Part shown: piece by piece, positions 6,409-16,273 of the stretch
Layout of the letters: every line of letters starts with the position of its first letter
How positions within the stretch are numbered: position 1 is the stretch's first letter
IMG/VR virus record: IMGVR_UViG_3300025122_000165
Coordinates: 1 to 23,479 of that record
Source: a virus
Length of the DNA stretch: 23,479 nt
Reading direction: 5' to 3' (one strand)
Notes under the pieces: model-generated
Seen by the model: the letters and a program-made list of their open reading frames with translations, nothing else
What the model was told of the DNA's origin: nothing
Databases searched by the model: none
Translations under genes and position numbers: made by a program

Positions 6409-8421
6409 GTGTATTTTATATTAACGGCTAGTAAAGATACTTACGTTACCAATAAGGTTATTAATAATGCTTTTAGCGCATCGGATGCCAATGTGGGAAG
6501 AGCATCTACATTGGATCTTTTTCGTCTATACAATGAGTCGACTCTTCCAAGCGGTTCAGGAGTTATGAGCACGGGGGTGCCAAATAATATCAATGAACTG
6601 TCAAGGTTGATGATTAAATTTAATTACGAGAAGATAACATCTTTAATGAATAATACGTTGGATTTAAATTCTTCTGATTTTCAATGCCATCTTAAGTTAT
6701 ACGATGTTATGGGAGGTCAAGCAACACCTTCAGACTTTACTGTAATGGCTTTTCCATTATCACAATCATTTGATGAGGGTATAGGAAAAAATATTGTTTC
6801 ATTCTCTGATTTAGGCTGTACAAATTTTATTACAGCGTCATATAGTAACTCCACTGTTTATCCTTGGTACATGTCGGGTGCCAACCAGGAAGGAATTATT
6901 GACCTTACGGTCTCTACCCCCGTTGCAGCCACAGCTGATCAATTTACGTTTAGCGGGATTGCAACTGAAGACGGAGTAATAACGCTTATAAGTTATGATA
7001 ATGGAACTAGCTTTACGACTAAAACTTATATTGCAAAGGCCGGTTCTACTACCGGTACGGAGCAAAGTGATGGTACGATTGCATTTGATTCCGGTGTCGA
7101 TGCTGACGCCTCGGCAGCACAACTAGAGATAGCAATTGACGGTGTAACCGGGCATAATGGAAAGATAGGTACTACTCTTGCGGGGGCTTCACTTACCTTA
7201 GCACAAACTGTGGCCGGCGTTGAAGGTAATACCAAAATTAAAACGTCGGCTGGATTTAACGATAGCTGTAGTACAAACCCTCCAGCAAGATTTACGGGAG
7301 GAACTAGTAAATATCCTGCAAATATTGATTATATTGTGTCCGGGAATTTAAATGATGGTAATGGGATGACGGGATTGGGGGTAGCTCAGCAATTTGTAGA
7401 GGGAAGCGAAAATTTATCCATGAATATTACTACGATCGTTTCGGCTACCGTTGCTGGTATTTTACCCGATTGTGGGTTGCGTATATCGTTTACCGGTTCG
7501 CAGGAACAGGATAACAAAACGCGTTTTGTGAAACGATTTGCATCTAGGCACGTTTCAAATTTTAATTTACGTCCCCGAATAGAGGTTTCATATAATGATT
7601 CCTTGATTGATAATCATAAAAACTTTTATTTTGATTTAAGTGGTTCACTATTTCTTAAGAATTTCCACCGTGGAATTCCGGCAAATATCCTATCAGGATC
7701 TTCTCTTACGGAAGTTACCGGCACAGACTGTATTTTGGTAACCCTACGATCAGGTTCATGGAGTCAAGCCATAAGCGCTTCGCAGATGCAGGCCGGAACA
7801 ATGATGAACGATACCAATAAAGGGGGTGTTGTTGAGACCTACAATTATGTGACCGGCGTATATTCTGCTTCATTTGCCATATCGTCCTCCGATAGTAGGG
7901 TTGTAGACTTTAGTACATCACTAGCAGATATGGTATCTCGAACAGGGTCAATAACGTTTGATGAATACTGGAGTTCTGCCGATGGACTAACGGGATATTA
8001 TACTGGAAGCATCACCGTAGACAGAATTCCTCGATATGCGTTTAACGTAAACCCTCGCCGATTGGAGTTAATTGTTACGAATGCTAAAAGTGAATATACA
8101 TTTGGTACTAAGGCGCTTTTTAGAGTATTCGTGAGGGATTTTGAAGAAACGCAAAAAGTCAGTAGGTTACCTTATAGTTTAAATAGCGTAATATTGGAAA
8201 AGGTTTATTATCGTATACGTGATACTGTTGATAATACAATTGTAGTTCCTTTTAAGACCACGAATGAGGGAACAAGGTTATCATCGGATTCTGGAGGGAT
8301 GTTTTTTGAGACATACGTGGATTTTGCAAAGGGAAGAACCTATACCATTGATTTTCTTATTCAGGAAGCCGGTATTGAAATCATAGAAGAGGGTAAAAAT
8401 GTTAACTTTAGTATTAGATAG
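6409..8421 (+). CDS. Virion structural protein with an inserted domain, peripheral baseplate candidate
   Basis: A 670-aa protein that I recognise, from memory, as a type of uncharacterised structural protein found beside gp6-like genes in large aquatic myoviruses. Characteristic stretches are the N-terminal 'YFILTASKDTYVTN' with 'LSRLMIKFNY', the central 'FVEGSENLSMNITTIVSATV' and 'RFVKRFASRHVSNFNLRPRI', and the C-terminal 'VILEKVYYRIRDTVDNTIVV', which precedes a conserved Ser-Asp rich beta segment. Residues about 165-300 form a separate Thr/Ala/Gly-rich beta domain that appears inserted (listed on its own). No enzyme motif, signal peptide or membrane segment is seen. The start is GTG, supported by GGAG at 6400-6403 which overlaps the gp6-like stop codon. 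Likely role is a peripheral baseplate or fibre-anchoring protein, inferred from position only. Confidence 0.75.
   Translation: MYFILTASKDTYVTNKVINNAFSASDANVGRASTLDLFRLYNESTLPSGSGVMSTGVPNNINELSRLMIKFNYEKITSLMNNTLDLNSSDFQCHLKLYDVMGGQATPSDFTVMAFPLSQSFDEGIGKNIVSFSDLGCTNFITASYSNSTVYPWYMSGANQEGIIDLTVSTPVAATADQFTFSGIATEDGVITLISYDNGTSFTTKTYIAKAGSTTGTEQSDGTIAFDSGVDADASAAQLEIAIDGVTGHNGKIGTTLAGASLTLAQTVAGVEGNTKIKTSAGFNDSCSTNPPARFTGGTSKYPANIDYIVSGNLNDGNGMTGLGVAQQFVEGSENLSMNITTIVSATVAGILPDCGLRISFTGSQEQDNKTRFVKRFASRHVSNFNLRPRIEVSYNDSLIDNHKNFYFDLSGSLFLKNFHRGIPANILSGSSLTEVTGTDCILVTLRSGSWSQAISASQMQAGTMMNDTNKGGVVETYNYVTGVYSASFAISSSDSRVVDFSTSLADMVSRTGSITFDEYWSSADGLTGYYTGSITVDRIPRYAFNVNPRRLELIVTNAKSEYTFGTKALFRVFVRDFEETQKVSRLPYSLNSVILEKVYYRIRDTVDNTIVVPFKTTNEGTRLSSDSGGMFFETYVDFAKGRTYTIDFLIQEAGIEIIEEGKNVNFSIR
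6901..7308 (+). other. Inserted beta-rich domain within the 670-aa structural protein
   Basis: Residues about 165-300 of the 670-aa protein differ from their surroundings in composition: rich in Thr, Ala, Gly and Ser, with almost no Arg. The order is an Ig-like start (DQFTFSGIATEDGVITLISY), a strand with FTTKTYIAKAG, a helix-like stretch (ADASAAQLEIAIDG), then GHNGKI, ASLTLAQTVAGVEGNTKI and a closing RFTGGTS. From memory, this 'helix - HNG - LTLTQ - GNT - FTGG' order recurs in otherwise unrelated phage structural proteins. Sequence on both sides (YPWYMSGANQEG before, YIVSGNLNDGNGMTGLG after) reads as one continuous host domain. Domain limits are estimates. Confidence 0.55.
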
Positions 8422-8426
8422 ATGTT

Positions 8427-11400
8427 ATGAGTAAAGGACTATTTAAAAACTCGGCCATGTTTGCACCTGGGATGATAAAGCAACTCATGGTCGGAAGTTC
8501 TCCTGTACTTGGGAAGGGTGATCTCCTTTCAGGATCTAATATTGAGAGTACGGCATCTTTTAGATATGATTCCCCATGGAAACCCGGTGTAAAATCTACC
8601 CAACAGATACCTTTGGATTGGTCTAACTTTGCCAATCATATATTTTTTAATTCCGCGGAATCTAAGGTAAACGTTGCATTTGATAATATCATTAATGATT
8701 ACCCTTTTGACGGAACATATAGAGAGTATGAGGCATTTTTTGATAATCTACCAGGTTTCGAAAAATATGTATATGATATTTTTCCGAAGTGGCTAGGATT
8801 TCTTCATTTTTCGGGTACAACATTCTATGAAACCCCGGCAGGAAATCCCACTACCGGTGGAACATATGCAGCAGAACTGGGGACCCATATTAAGGTTGAA
8901 GATGTTGCTGGTGCCTTATTGCCAACTTTGTCAAAAAAAGATGATGGCCAAAATGTAATAGGGCCCAAGCACGGCAAGTCAATATCATTTGATATGCAGT
9001 TATTTATTCCTCCAGTTGCTAATGAAGAACAAATAATATTACAAAAATTAAGTGATGAACAGAATGGGTTGACAATAGGCCTAGATAGAAGCACATCAGC
9101 TACAACATGTCTCTTATCCATGATAATTTCTTCAGGAAGCGTGATAAGTGACCTAGCAGTTATAACGGCTAGTATGAATGTTGAGAAAGGCCGTTTTACT
9201 CAGGTGGGCGCTATTTTTAATAACGAACAGGGTGTGAATCAGATAGAGTTATACCAAAGTGGTGTTTTGCTTGCTACTAGTAGTTTTCGCCAGACGTTCG
9301 ATAAATTTATATTTTATTCTTCTAATTTATTAATTGGTTCCGGTGTTCAACACCAATCTTCGTCAGAAGCCATGCCCAACCCTACAGACCAAGGTAATTT
9401 TTATTTTACCCCAAAACAAACGTTTTCAGGGGCTTTGGATGAATTAAGGATATTTCACGGAGTACGTAGTAAGGGAAACCAAAAGACGTATCAATTTAAA
9501 AACGTGTTCCCGACAGGCGATTTAAAGCTTTATTATAAGTTTAATGAAGTGACAGGATCTTATACAAATAATCGTTTAGTCTTGGATAGTTCAGGAAATT
9601 CGCTACATGCAGCGATTTCGAATTTTACGGAATCATTACGTGATTTAAAAATGGGAACTGACGTAACTCAATCGTTGCCTCTTAAAAACGAAAGGTTAAA
9701 CTTAAACCCCGTTTTATTTCCCAGCAGTAAAGATGTGATATCACTCAATGTTAATTTATTATTGACTGCTAGTAGATATGATGCTAATAACCCTAATCTT
9801 ATTACAAAATTAATTCCTCGCCATTTCTTGTTAGAGGGAAAAGCGGAAGAGGGATATAACACGGTCGACGGCAATGTAGCCAAACCATATGCTGAAGGGT
9901 CAAGAGATTTTCCCGGCGGGGGTCGTCTTGGATCTCCGCAAATAATAACCTTGTTAACATTAATGTGGGGAAAATACTTTGATGAGTTAAAAATATTTTC
10001 TGATCATTTTTCTAAATTATTACATGTTGATTATACAAAAGAAGACATGGTGGCAGACCAATTTCTTACATTTGTAGGTCAGTATTATGGTTTTGCATTG
10101 CCTGGATTTTATACGACTGCCACCCCAGAACAGTATAATGAGGGTGAAAATCTATTGGCAGATCCGACCTATAGCAAGTTTAGCTTGAGGCATGTTCAAA
10201 ATGAATTATGGAGACGTATTTTAGCTAGTCTTAATGATATTATGCGTAGTAAGGGAACAACGCATTCTATTAAGTCATTGATTCGGGCCGCAGGACTGAA
10301 TCCGGATAATAATTTTCGATTTAGAGAGTTTGGCGGAGCTAAAAGTCGTCTACTGTTGGAAACACGGCGCCTCAAATCCGAATATTCATCGATGTTGGAT
10401 TTTAGTGGATCACTGGCCAGTGTTACAGATCCTGAGGCGGTCAATGCACAAGGAATACACCCGAGTAGGCCTTTTATCATGTCACCCTTTTTATCGGGTT
10501 CCAGGATTGAGGTAGGGTTTCCAACTCCGGAGGGTACTTTTGTAAGTAAAAACAAGCATCCGTTACACGGTATTTCTGACGATCGGGATGATGGTTTATT
10601 CACGTCTGGGTCCTTTACATACGAGGCACTGTATAAATTTGATACGTTTCGTTCCGGTAATATTGCATACCATACATCACAGAGTCTTATGCGATTGCAT
10701 AGTACAGGGACAAGTGCATATGCAAACACACAGGCTATATTTTTTAATTTAGTGACTATATCTGAATCTTTAGAACGTAATCGTACTGGGTCAATTGAGT
10801 TATTGGGACGACCCACAGTTACTGCCGCTAGCGGCCCTGTTTTGCACTTGGTTCTAACCGGTGTTAATATTTTTGATGGAAACGTATGGCACGTATCATG
10901 GGGTCGGCAATGTGCAGAAGAGATTGGGTCATTACATTCTTCATCTTATTTTTTGCGTGTCGGTAGGCAGAATCATGGTAAGTTATTTAGGTATTATTCG
11001 TCATCTTCGCTTTTTATAGAGTGGCCACAGGGCGGTAACAAACGAGATGATGGTCTTTCTAAAGTTATGTCAACCGATAATGCTTCTGGCACATTTGTTG
11101 TTATAGGAAGCCAAAGCGTTGGAACTAATACTGCGGGATATTTTTTAAATGACGAAGCTCTTCAGCAGGGGTTATTACCTCATGTTACCAATTTCGACGG
11201 AAAGGTGTCTCAGTTGAGATTTTGGTCTAAGGCGCTAACCCCTAAAGAAGACAGAGAACATATCATAAATTTTAAATCAGTGGGTGTTCGAGACCCTTTA
11301 AAGAATTTTAATTTTGTGACTCAAGAAACCGGTTCATTTGAGCGTCTGCGTCTTGATATCCCTATGCATCAAATTATAACGTCTTCTAATCCTGTAGGAG

Positions 11401-12206
11401 GCATTAGTCTTTTTGATACTACACAAAACTTTTCTTCCGGTACTCGCGGGGGACCATGGGTTAATACGGATACAACAACACACCCATCTGATGGATATGA
11501 TAAAATGTTATTTAAAATGTCAGGTACAGGGTTTGCACCCAACTTTTCTGTTATTAAGCCACAACAGTTTTATTATAGTCATATCGATTCCAAATTTGAT
11601 GAAAGAAGTGAGTTTAATAAAATTAGAATTAGAAGCTGGGAGAATCAGGATAATATAAAGTACGATGAAGGAGCAGTTGCTGCTCCTCTATATGATGTTT
11701 TAAAAAGTGAAGAGCCTGAAGATGATAATCGTTTTCTTGTGGAGAGTTCTTTTGTACAGGCGTTGGATGAGGATATCGTTAGTATTTTTGGCGGATTAGA
11801 AATATTAAATACCATGATGGGGAATCCGGAACTAATATTTAGTCTAGATTATCCTGATTTAAGGAATTTGCGTGACGTTTATTTTAATCGTTTAAATAGT
11901 AGGATAAAAATTAAAGAGTTTTTTGAGTTTTTTAAATGGTTTGATGATTCGCTGGGAACAATGATAGAACATTTACTACCCAAGAAAACCAACTTTCTTG
12001 GGGTACAGTTTACCATTGAGTCTCACATGTTGGAACGTGCCAAGTTTCACTATAACTATGCGGATACATATCTTCCCCCTGGTCTCAATTTGCACATGTT
12101 TGGTCCCGGTGCGGGACTGCTTGAGGGTGCGACTCAAGCAATCTTTTATCCTGGTGACGGTCCCGATATACAGTTTTCAGTAATACTAGACGCAGATACA
12201 AAATAG
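8427..12206 (+). CDS. Large baseplate/adhesin protein with two LamG-like domains
   Basis: A 1259-aa modular structural protein. Residues about 180-400 look like a LamG/concanavalin-A-like lectin domain: KSISFDMQLFIPP, then NQIELYQSGVLLATSSF and FSGALDELRIFHGVRS. Residues about 500-640 look like a baseplate-type tail segment: LLTLMWGKYFDELKIFSDHF, then NELWRRILASLNDIMRSKGT and HSIKSLIRAAGLNPDNNFRF. A second LamG-like domain spans about 725-955, with FTYEALYKF, GNVWHVSWGR and FDGKVSQLRFWSKAL. The C-terminus (about 1121-1225) holds KIKEFFEFFKWFDDSLGTMI and LERAKFHYNY, which I recall as a conserved end of such proteins. LamG domains commonly bind glycans, so a receptor-binding role is plausible but unproven. 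No good Shine-Dalgarno precedes the ATG; it starts five bases after the upstream stop and is probably coupled. Confidence 0.78.
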   Translation: MSKGLFKNSAMFAPGMIKQLMVGSSPVLGKGDLLSGSNIESTASFRYDSPWKPGVKSTQQIPLDWSNFANHIFFNSAESKVNVAFDNIINDYPFDGTYREYEAFFDNLPGFEKYVYDIFPKWLGFLHFSGTTFYETPAGNPTTGGTYAAELGTHIKVEDVAGALLPTLSKKDDGQNVIGPKHGKSISFDMQLFIPPVANEEQIILQKLSDEQNGLTIGLDRSTSATTCLLSMIISSGSVISDLAVITASMNVEKGRFTQVGAIFNNEQGVNQIELYQSGVLLATSSFRQTFDKFIFYSSNLLIGSGVQHQSSSEAMPNPTDQGNFYFTPKQTFSGALDELRIFHGVRSKGNQKTYQFKNVFPTGDLKLYYKFNEVTGSYTNNRLVLDSSGNSLHAAISNFTESLRDLKMGTDVTQSLPLKNERLNLNPVLFPSSKDVISLNVNLLLTASRYDANNPNLITKLIPRHFLLEGKAEEGYNTVDGNVAKPYAEGSRDFPGGGRLGSPQIITLLTLMWGKYFDELKIFSDHFSKLLHVDYTKEDMVADQFLTFVGQYYGFALPGFYTTATPEQYNEGENLLADPTYSKFSLRHVQNELWRRILASLNDIMRSKGTTHSIKSLIRAAGLNPDNNFRFREFGGAKSRLLLETRRLKSEYSSMLDFSGSLASVTDPEAVNAQGIHPSRPFIMSPFLSGSRIEVGFPTPEGTFVSKNKHPLHGISDDRDDGLFTSGSFTYEALYKFDTFRSGNIAYHTSQSLMRLHSTGTSAYANTQAIFFNLVTISESLERNRTGSIELLGRPTVTAASGPVLHLVLTGVNIFDGNVWHVSWGRQCAEEIGSLHSSSYFLRVGRQNHGKLFRYYSSSSLFIEWPQGGNKRDDGLSKVMSTDNASGTFVVIGSQSVGTNTAGYFLNDEALQQGLLPHVTNFDGKVSQLRFWSKALTPKEDREHIINFKSVGVRDPLKNFNFVTQETGSFERLRLDIPMHQIITSSNPVGGISLFDTTQNFSSGTRGGPWVNTDTTTHPSDGYDKMLFKMSGTGFAPNFSVIKPQQFYYSHIDSKFDERSEFNKIRIRSWENQDNIKYDEGAVAAPLYDVLKSEEPEDDNRFLVESSFVQALDEDIVSIFGGLEILNTMMGNPELIFSLDYPDLRNLRDVYFNRLNSRIKIKEFFEFFKWFDDSLGTMIEHLLPKKTNFLGVQFTIESHMLERAKFHYNYADTYLPPGLNLHMFGPGAGLLEGATQAIFYPGDGPDIQFSVILDADTK

Positions 12207-12236
12207 GGAGGATGCTAGCCGGTGATGGAGAAATAG

Positions 12237-13394
12237 ATGGCATCAAGGACAACATATAGCGGATCAATAGGAAGGTTTCGACAAGGGATATCCCTTCGGA
12301 CATTTAAGCAGCTTTTTGATACTTCAATGCCTCATCTGTTTGGAGGGGATGGTTCAATGTTGATCGAGCATACTGGATCAACATCACCCAAGAACTATTT
12401 TGATGATAGGCAGGCCAACTGGACTTCACCCGGCACTATTGGATCGAACGCAAAATACAGGCTAGTCGTAAGTCACGATATCGTTCGATTAAATTTTGGC
12501 GATCTCGAATTATTTGAGCTTCCTGATCCTACATCAACAACAATCACGCCTTTCGATGATCAACAACAGAGTTTCTTAACCGGTTCACCAGAGTTTGGTT
12601 TGTGGATGATGCAACCCGAGAATACGGGTTCCGTGCCATTACGTTTGCGATATAAGAGCATCGTGGAATTGGGTCAAATGGATGGGGTGATAGAACCCCT
12701 GGGACCCATTAGAAAAATGATAGACTTTACGGCACCCCTGTCTTTTGATCGTCGATCCAGGCTTCATGTTAGTATAACGACAGATTACACGGATGAAGAG
12801 ATCCTGAGTTATAATGTGCCGGGAGTCGTTGGTATACCGTCACCGTGTCCCATGTATCCGATCACACAGTGGTTGGATTTCAGAGAGTTTCAGAATAATC
12901 CCATGGGGCAGATCCGACCTTTTGATGATCGATCAAACGGTGTTAGCGGCTCTCTTTCGGCAGCACCATCGCCATACCCTTTGGTGAACCAATCCCCTAG
13001 CGGCACAATGATTTTATCTATTCCTCCAACACAAATTACCGATATTCCGACGTACCAACGTGCAGGAACTGAGTTGTTGGGTAACGCTGATATCAATAAC
13101 GTTTTTTATCAAAATTTCATGACATCATCAATAGTTCCCTTTAGCGATATGACAGCTCAAGAGGGAAAACTAGAAACATGTTTTTCTACAAAAGGAAGAG
13201 GGATAACCATGCGATCAGGGACGATTGAGACAGAGTTTATGAAAATGACGGGAAGCACGGATGATTCGATGTTCGGGTTGGGACAGTATAGTACGTCCGC
13301 TGGATATAGCTTTCCGCCGGGTCGGTTGACTGGATCTTCGCTATCAAACGTTGCCGGTACTGACTCACTAGCATTCGGGGGTTGGTTAAAATAA
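12237..13394 (+). CDS. Structural protein, unknown function (385 aa)
   Basis: I do not recognise a defined domain. The protein is beta-rich and low in lysine, with many Pro, Ser, Thr and Gly residues typical of phage structural proteins. It begins MASRTTYSGSIGRFRQGISL and holds ITPFDD and IRPFDD, motifs that reappear as ISPFDE in the next protein. Near the C-terminus is a Met/Ser/Thr-rich section (RGITMRSGTIETEFMKMTGS). The start is fixed by an in-frame TAG immediately before the ATG and a GGAG six bases further upstream. The 949-aa gene begins after a one-base gap. Its position between the LamG protein and the fibre-like protein suggests a baseplate or fibre part. It may represent one half of what is a single protein in other phages; this is an inference. 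Confidence 0.72.
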   Translation: MASRTTYSGSIGRFRQGISLRTFKQLFDTSMPHLFGGDGSMLIEHTGSTSPKNYFDDRQANWTSPGTIGSNAKYRLVVSHDIVRLNFGDLELFELPDPTSTTITPFDDQQQSFLTGSPEFGLWMMQPENTGSVPLRLRYKSIVELGQMDGVIEPLGPIRKMIDFTAPLSFDRRSRLHVSITTDYTDEEILSYNVPGVVGIPSPCPMYPITQWLDFREFQNNPMGQIRPFDDRSNGVSGSLSAAPSPYPLVNQSPSGTMILSIPPTQITDIPTYQRAGTELLGNADINNVFYQNFMTSSIVPFSDMTAQEGKLETCFSTKGRGITMRSGTIETEFMKMTGSTDDSMFGLGQYSTSAGYSFPPGRLTGSSLSNVAGTDSLAFGGWLK

Positions 13395-13395
13395 T

Positions 13396-16245
13396 ATGCC
13401 AGTTTCAGGTTCATTAGGATACAGGTCAGGTCGCCTTAATAATCCCACTAGGGTTCTTTTAAATAATAGAGACTGCGCGTGGGATCTTTCTTATGCAACG
13501 GTGCTTCGCACCGGTGATCCGGATTTTCTTGGAAATCCTCCACTGATGTTCGACGATACACGAACACTAATATTTGCAGCATCAAAAACAAGCGGTTCGT
13601 CCAAAATATACGGTCAGGGCATTGGTAATAGTGATGCTATTGTTACATACCCCTTGATGTTTCCGGTTGATTACCCGTTGACGCTTAACGGCACGGGTAG
13701 CGCGGCAACCCCCAACGTTTCGTCCAGTATAACTCTGAAAAGACCTGTGTTTCTAGAAACAGTGGGGGAGGAATTAAATTACTTGCCAGAGTATGTGTAT
13801 ACGTTGAATCATCCTACGGGTGGAGAATCCATATCTCCGTTTGATGAAACGAGGGTGTATCTAGATAATAACCCCAGTAATCCGTTTTACTGGACTGGAA
13901 GTAATCCAAGGGTGCTACCAAACTTGGCATCAAAGTTAGCAAACAAGATTATTTTAACAATTCCATTAAATCCCGTTGAAGAAACTTCGGTTTTTTGGTC
14001 AACGGGAACATTACCTCATGGTACTCCCTATGCTAATAGAGACCTAGGTTTGGCTGCCGGTATTAATCCTGGAATATCATATTTTAATTGGGATCGACGT
14101 GTATGGGAGATTATCGGGGACACAACTACAGGCAGCAATGTTGATTACTTGAATCGTGATAATGCTGTGCGTACCGGGAGTTTGTGGGCTTTTCCTAATG
14201 GGCTATGTAGTGGTGCATTTTCCGACAAAAGTTTTATTCGGACAGCAGCTGCGTCAGGGTATCCTTCTAATTTTGCCGGATTTCCTTTATCAACAAAATT
14301 TAATGCGACAGGATCTTCAGAAGAGGGACACTACGGGCAATTATTACAGATGTCGAAATACATCAATCATCCCTTTATGGTAGAGAAGATCGTTTTTGAG
14401 TTTACGGGAAGTGTAAATACTCCTCTGCTTCAAGGAGCAGGGAGTGCTCTATTCAAGGATCAATTTCCTTCAACAACTGCGTTTTTTATTCTTAATCAAT
14501 TTGAAACACCTGTGAGTAGATCCGTCGAGACAGGAGAGACGTTTTACGCTGATACAACTGCGGATACGTATTATGTAAACAGGAATGGTCCATTCCACGT
14601 CACTAGGGAAAAAGATTTGGTGGCTTTTGGGACTATAGTACGTTCTTTAAGCAGGACGGGCAGTGATCTATCAGGATTTGAGCATCGTGATTTGACATTA
14701 GTCGGAGGTGCGAACCCGGATGGAAACGGAGGCATCACGGGTTCGTTTAGATTGGAGTTTAGCGCTTCTGCTCCTGGTATTTATCCAGATGCCCTGGGCA
14801 CAATTGTTTGTCCAGCTACCGCTGATGGTTCTACGGCTGCTTTGGATCTGCGAGTATTTGTAGGAAATCCTGATGGGGGTCGCAATCTTTTTGGGGACTC
14901 CAGCGGTCGGAGCTATATTGCGGCAGTGGTGGGCGCAGAACCCACAGGAAGTGCTTTTGATGGAACCACAACGTCGACAAACCAACAGTATGTGCAGCCG
15001 TATAAAAAACTAATTCGGGAATCTCCCTATATTCTTCTCCCGACAGACCGGCTGATTTTTGGCTTTTCAAACCAACAAACACCACTACCTGCCGGCGCCC
15101 ACCCGTCTAGATTTACGGAGCGTAATGTTGCTGAAACTCAACGGGTCGTATTGGCCCCGGGCCCTAGCAAAGTGACATTTTTTGGTTCGTTGATTGCTCG
15201 AAACGGTCCCCTAGTTTCAGAAACTAGTAATGATCCATTAATATCTGACGCCATTCATGAACCAATACAAGAAGGTTCGGAGCCCCTTGACGAATTTCAA
15301 GTTGAACCATTTTATACATACTCTGGATCGTATATCGATAATGTCATGGGGGGGAAAATGTTGATGGGTACCCGCCGGCTTGTGGGGAGCTGCGCCCGGG
15401 GAACCCAGGGTGCTACTGGTTCTTTACTGCGAGGCCGGAGGTTTTGGGATTCATCGGAGCTCTATTATGATTCATTAATGCCGGCAGTGAGCCATTATTT
15501 TCGACGTTATGCTGGAACATCACGGATATTTAGCGCTAAAAACATAAAAAGATTGCCCGTAACGGCTTATTATTTTTCCGGAGCCATGTCAATAGTGAAT
15601 AGTGACACTGGCGATGTATCTGAGTGGAATGCTGATTCTTCTCTTCCCTTTCCTTATCGGTTTAATCCACCTCGCGTTATTAAAGATGACGCTATATTGA
15701 TTATTAGTGCGTCCAGTGATGATAAGAGTTTTGAAGGAGTTCTGGGTTATGAGGATCTTAAAGATGCGTTATTTGGTGTAGGGGTAAATTCTAGGTTTAA
15801 CAACTTGTTTAAAACGCCGGGTTCCGGTGATCGTACGCAACGATTAATTGATCGAAAGAATTTTGGTAGTTCAACAGGTTTTAGGTATGGTATTATGAAT
15901 ACTTCACCGATGTTATCCTCGGCTGTTTTTAGATATGATAAATTTGGACAACTTAGAGATATGTTGGAACAGAGACTCGATTCTAGATTTTACTGTGAGC
16001 CTGATGAATCTACTGAAATAGTGGGTTTTGCTGATGACGGTCGGGCACCAACAGAGTCTCCTATCGTAATTATTTTTGTCGATGAAGACCAAAACGTAAT
16101 CAAGGCGGAGGAGACGGTATCCCAAAATCTTAGTGTGAATTCCACGTCTTCATTACCTTATTTCGATGGTGAGCCAGCAGTAGATAGATCTGATGATCCA
16201 AATAAAAAGGTGATGATTCAAATTACTGACTTGGGTGTGAGTTGA
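13396..16245 (+). CDS. Large Thr-Gly-Ser-rich structural protein, unknown function
   Basis: A 949-aa beta-rich protein with about ten Thr-Gly-Ser tripeptides and no recognisable catalytic motif, signal peptide or membrane segment. The stretch ISPFDETRVYLDNNP followed by NPFYWTGSNPRVLPNLASKL, and later FPLSTKFNATGSS with LLQMSKYINHPFMVEKIVFE, resemble, from memory, conserved parts of large structural proteins beside LamG proteins in aquatic myoviruses. A further conserved-looking segment near residue 700 is RRFWDSSELYYDSLMPAVSH. The C-terminus is acidic (VDRSDDPNKKVMIQITDLGV). It shares a '[IT]xPFD[DE]' motif with the preceding protein, one base away. A role in the peripheral baseplate or tail fibres is inferred from position and composition. 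Confidence 0.75.
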   Translation: MPVSGSLGYRSGRLNNPTRVLLNNRDCAWDLSYATVLRTGDPDFLGNPPLMFDDTRTLIFAASKTSGSSKIYGQGIGNSDAIVTYPLMFPVDYPLTLNGTGSAATPNVSSSITLKRPVFLETVGEELNYLPEYVYTLNHPTGGESISPFDETRVYLDNNPSNPFYWTGSNPRVLPNLASKLANKIILTIPLNPVEETSVFWSTGTLPHGTPYANRDLGLAAGINPGISYFNWDRRVWEIIGDTTTGSNVDYLNRDNAVRTGSLWAFPNGLCSGAFSDKSFIRTAAASGYPSNFAGFPLSTKFNATGSSEEGHYGQLLQMSKYINHPFMVEKIVFEFTGSVNTPLLQGAGSALFKDQFPSTTAFFILNQFETPVSRSVETGETFYADTTADTYYVNRNGPFHVTREKDLVAFGTIVRSLSRTGSDLSGFEHRDLTLVGGANPDGNGGITGSFRLEFSASAPGIYPDALGTIVCPATADGSTAALDLRVFVGNPDGGRNLFGDSSGRSYIAAVVGAEPTGSAFDGTTTSTNQQYVQPYKKLIRESPYILLPTDRLIFGFSNQQTPLPAGAHPSRFTERNVAETQRVVLAPGPSKVTFFGSLIARNGPLVSETSNDPLISDAIHEPIQEGSEPLDEFQVEPFYTYSGSYIDNVMGGKMLMGTRRLVGSCARGTQGATGSLLRGRRFWDSSELYYDSLMPAVSHYFRRYAGTSRIFSAKNIKRLPVTAYYFSGAMSIVNSDTGDVSEWNADSSLPFPYRFNPPRVIKDDAILIISASSDDKSFEGVLGYEDLKDALFGVGVNSRFNNLFKTPGSGDRTQRLIDRKNFGSSTGFRYGIMNTSPMLSSAVFRYDKFGQLRDMLEQRLDSRFYCEPDESTEIVGFADDGRAPTESPIVIIFVDEDQNVIKAEETVSQNLSVNSTSSLPYFDGEPAVDRSDDPNKKVMIQITDLGVS

Positions 16246-16273
16246 TGTTAATTGGGTGAATGTGGAAAAGTAG

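Noticed and set aside
10196-10816. A 206-codon open frame on the minus strand
   Set aside because: It lies wholly opposite the 1259-aa gene, has no ribosome binding site or recognisable protein, and is best explained by the base composition of the coding strand.
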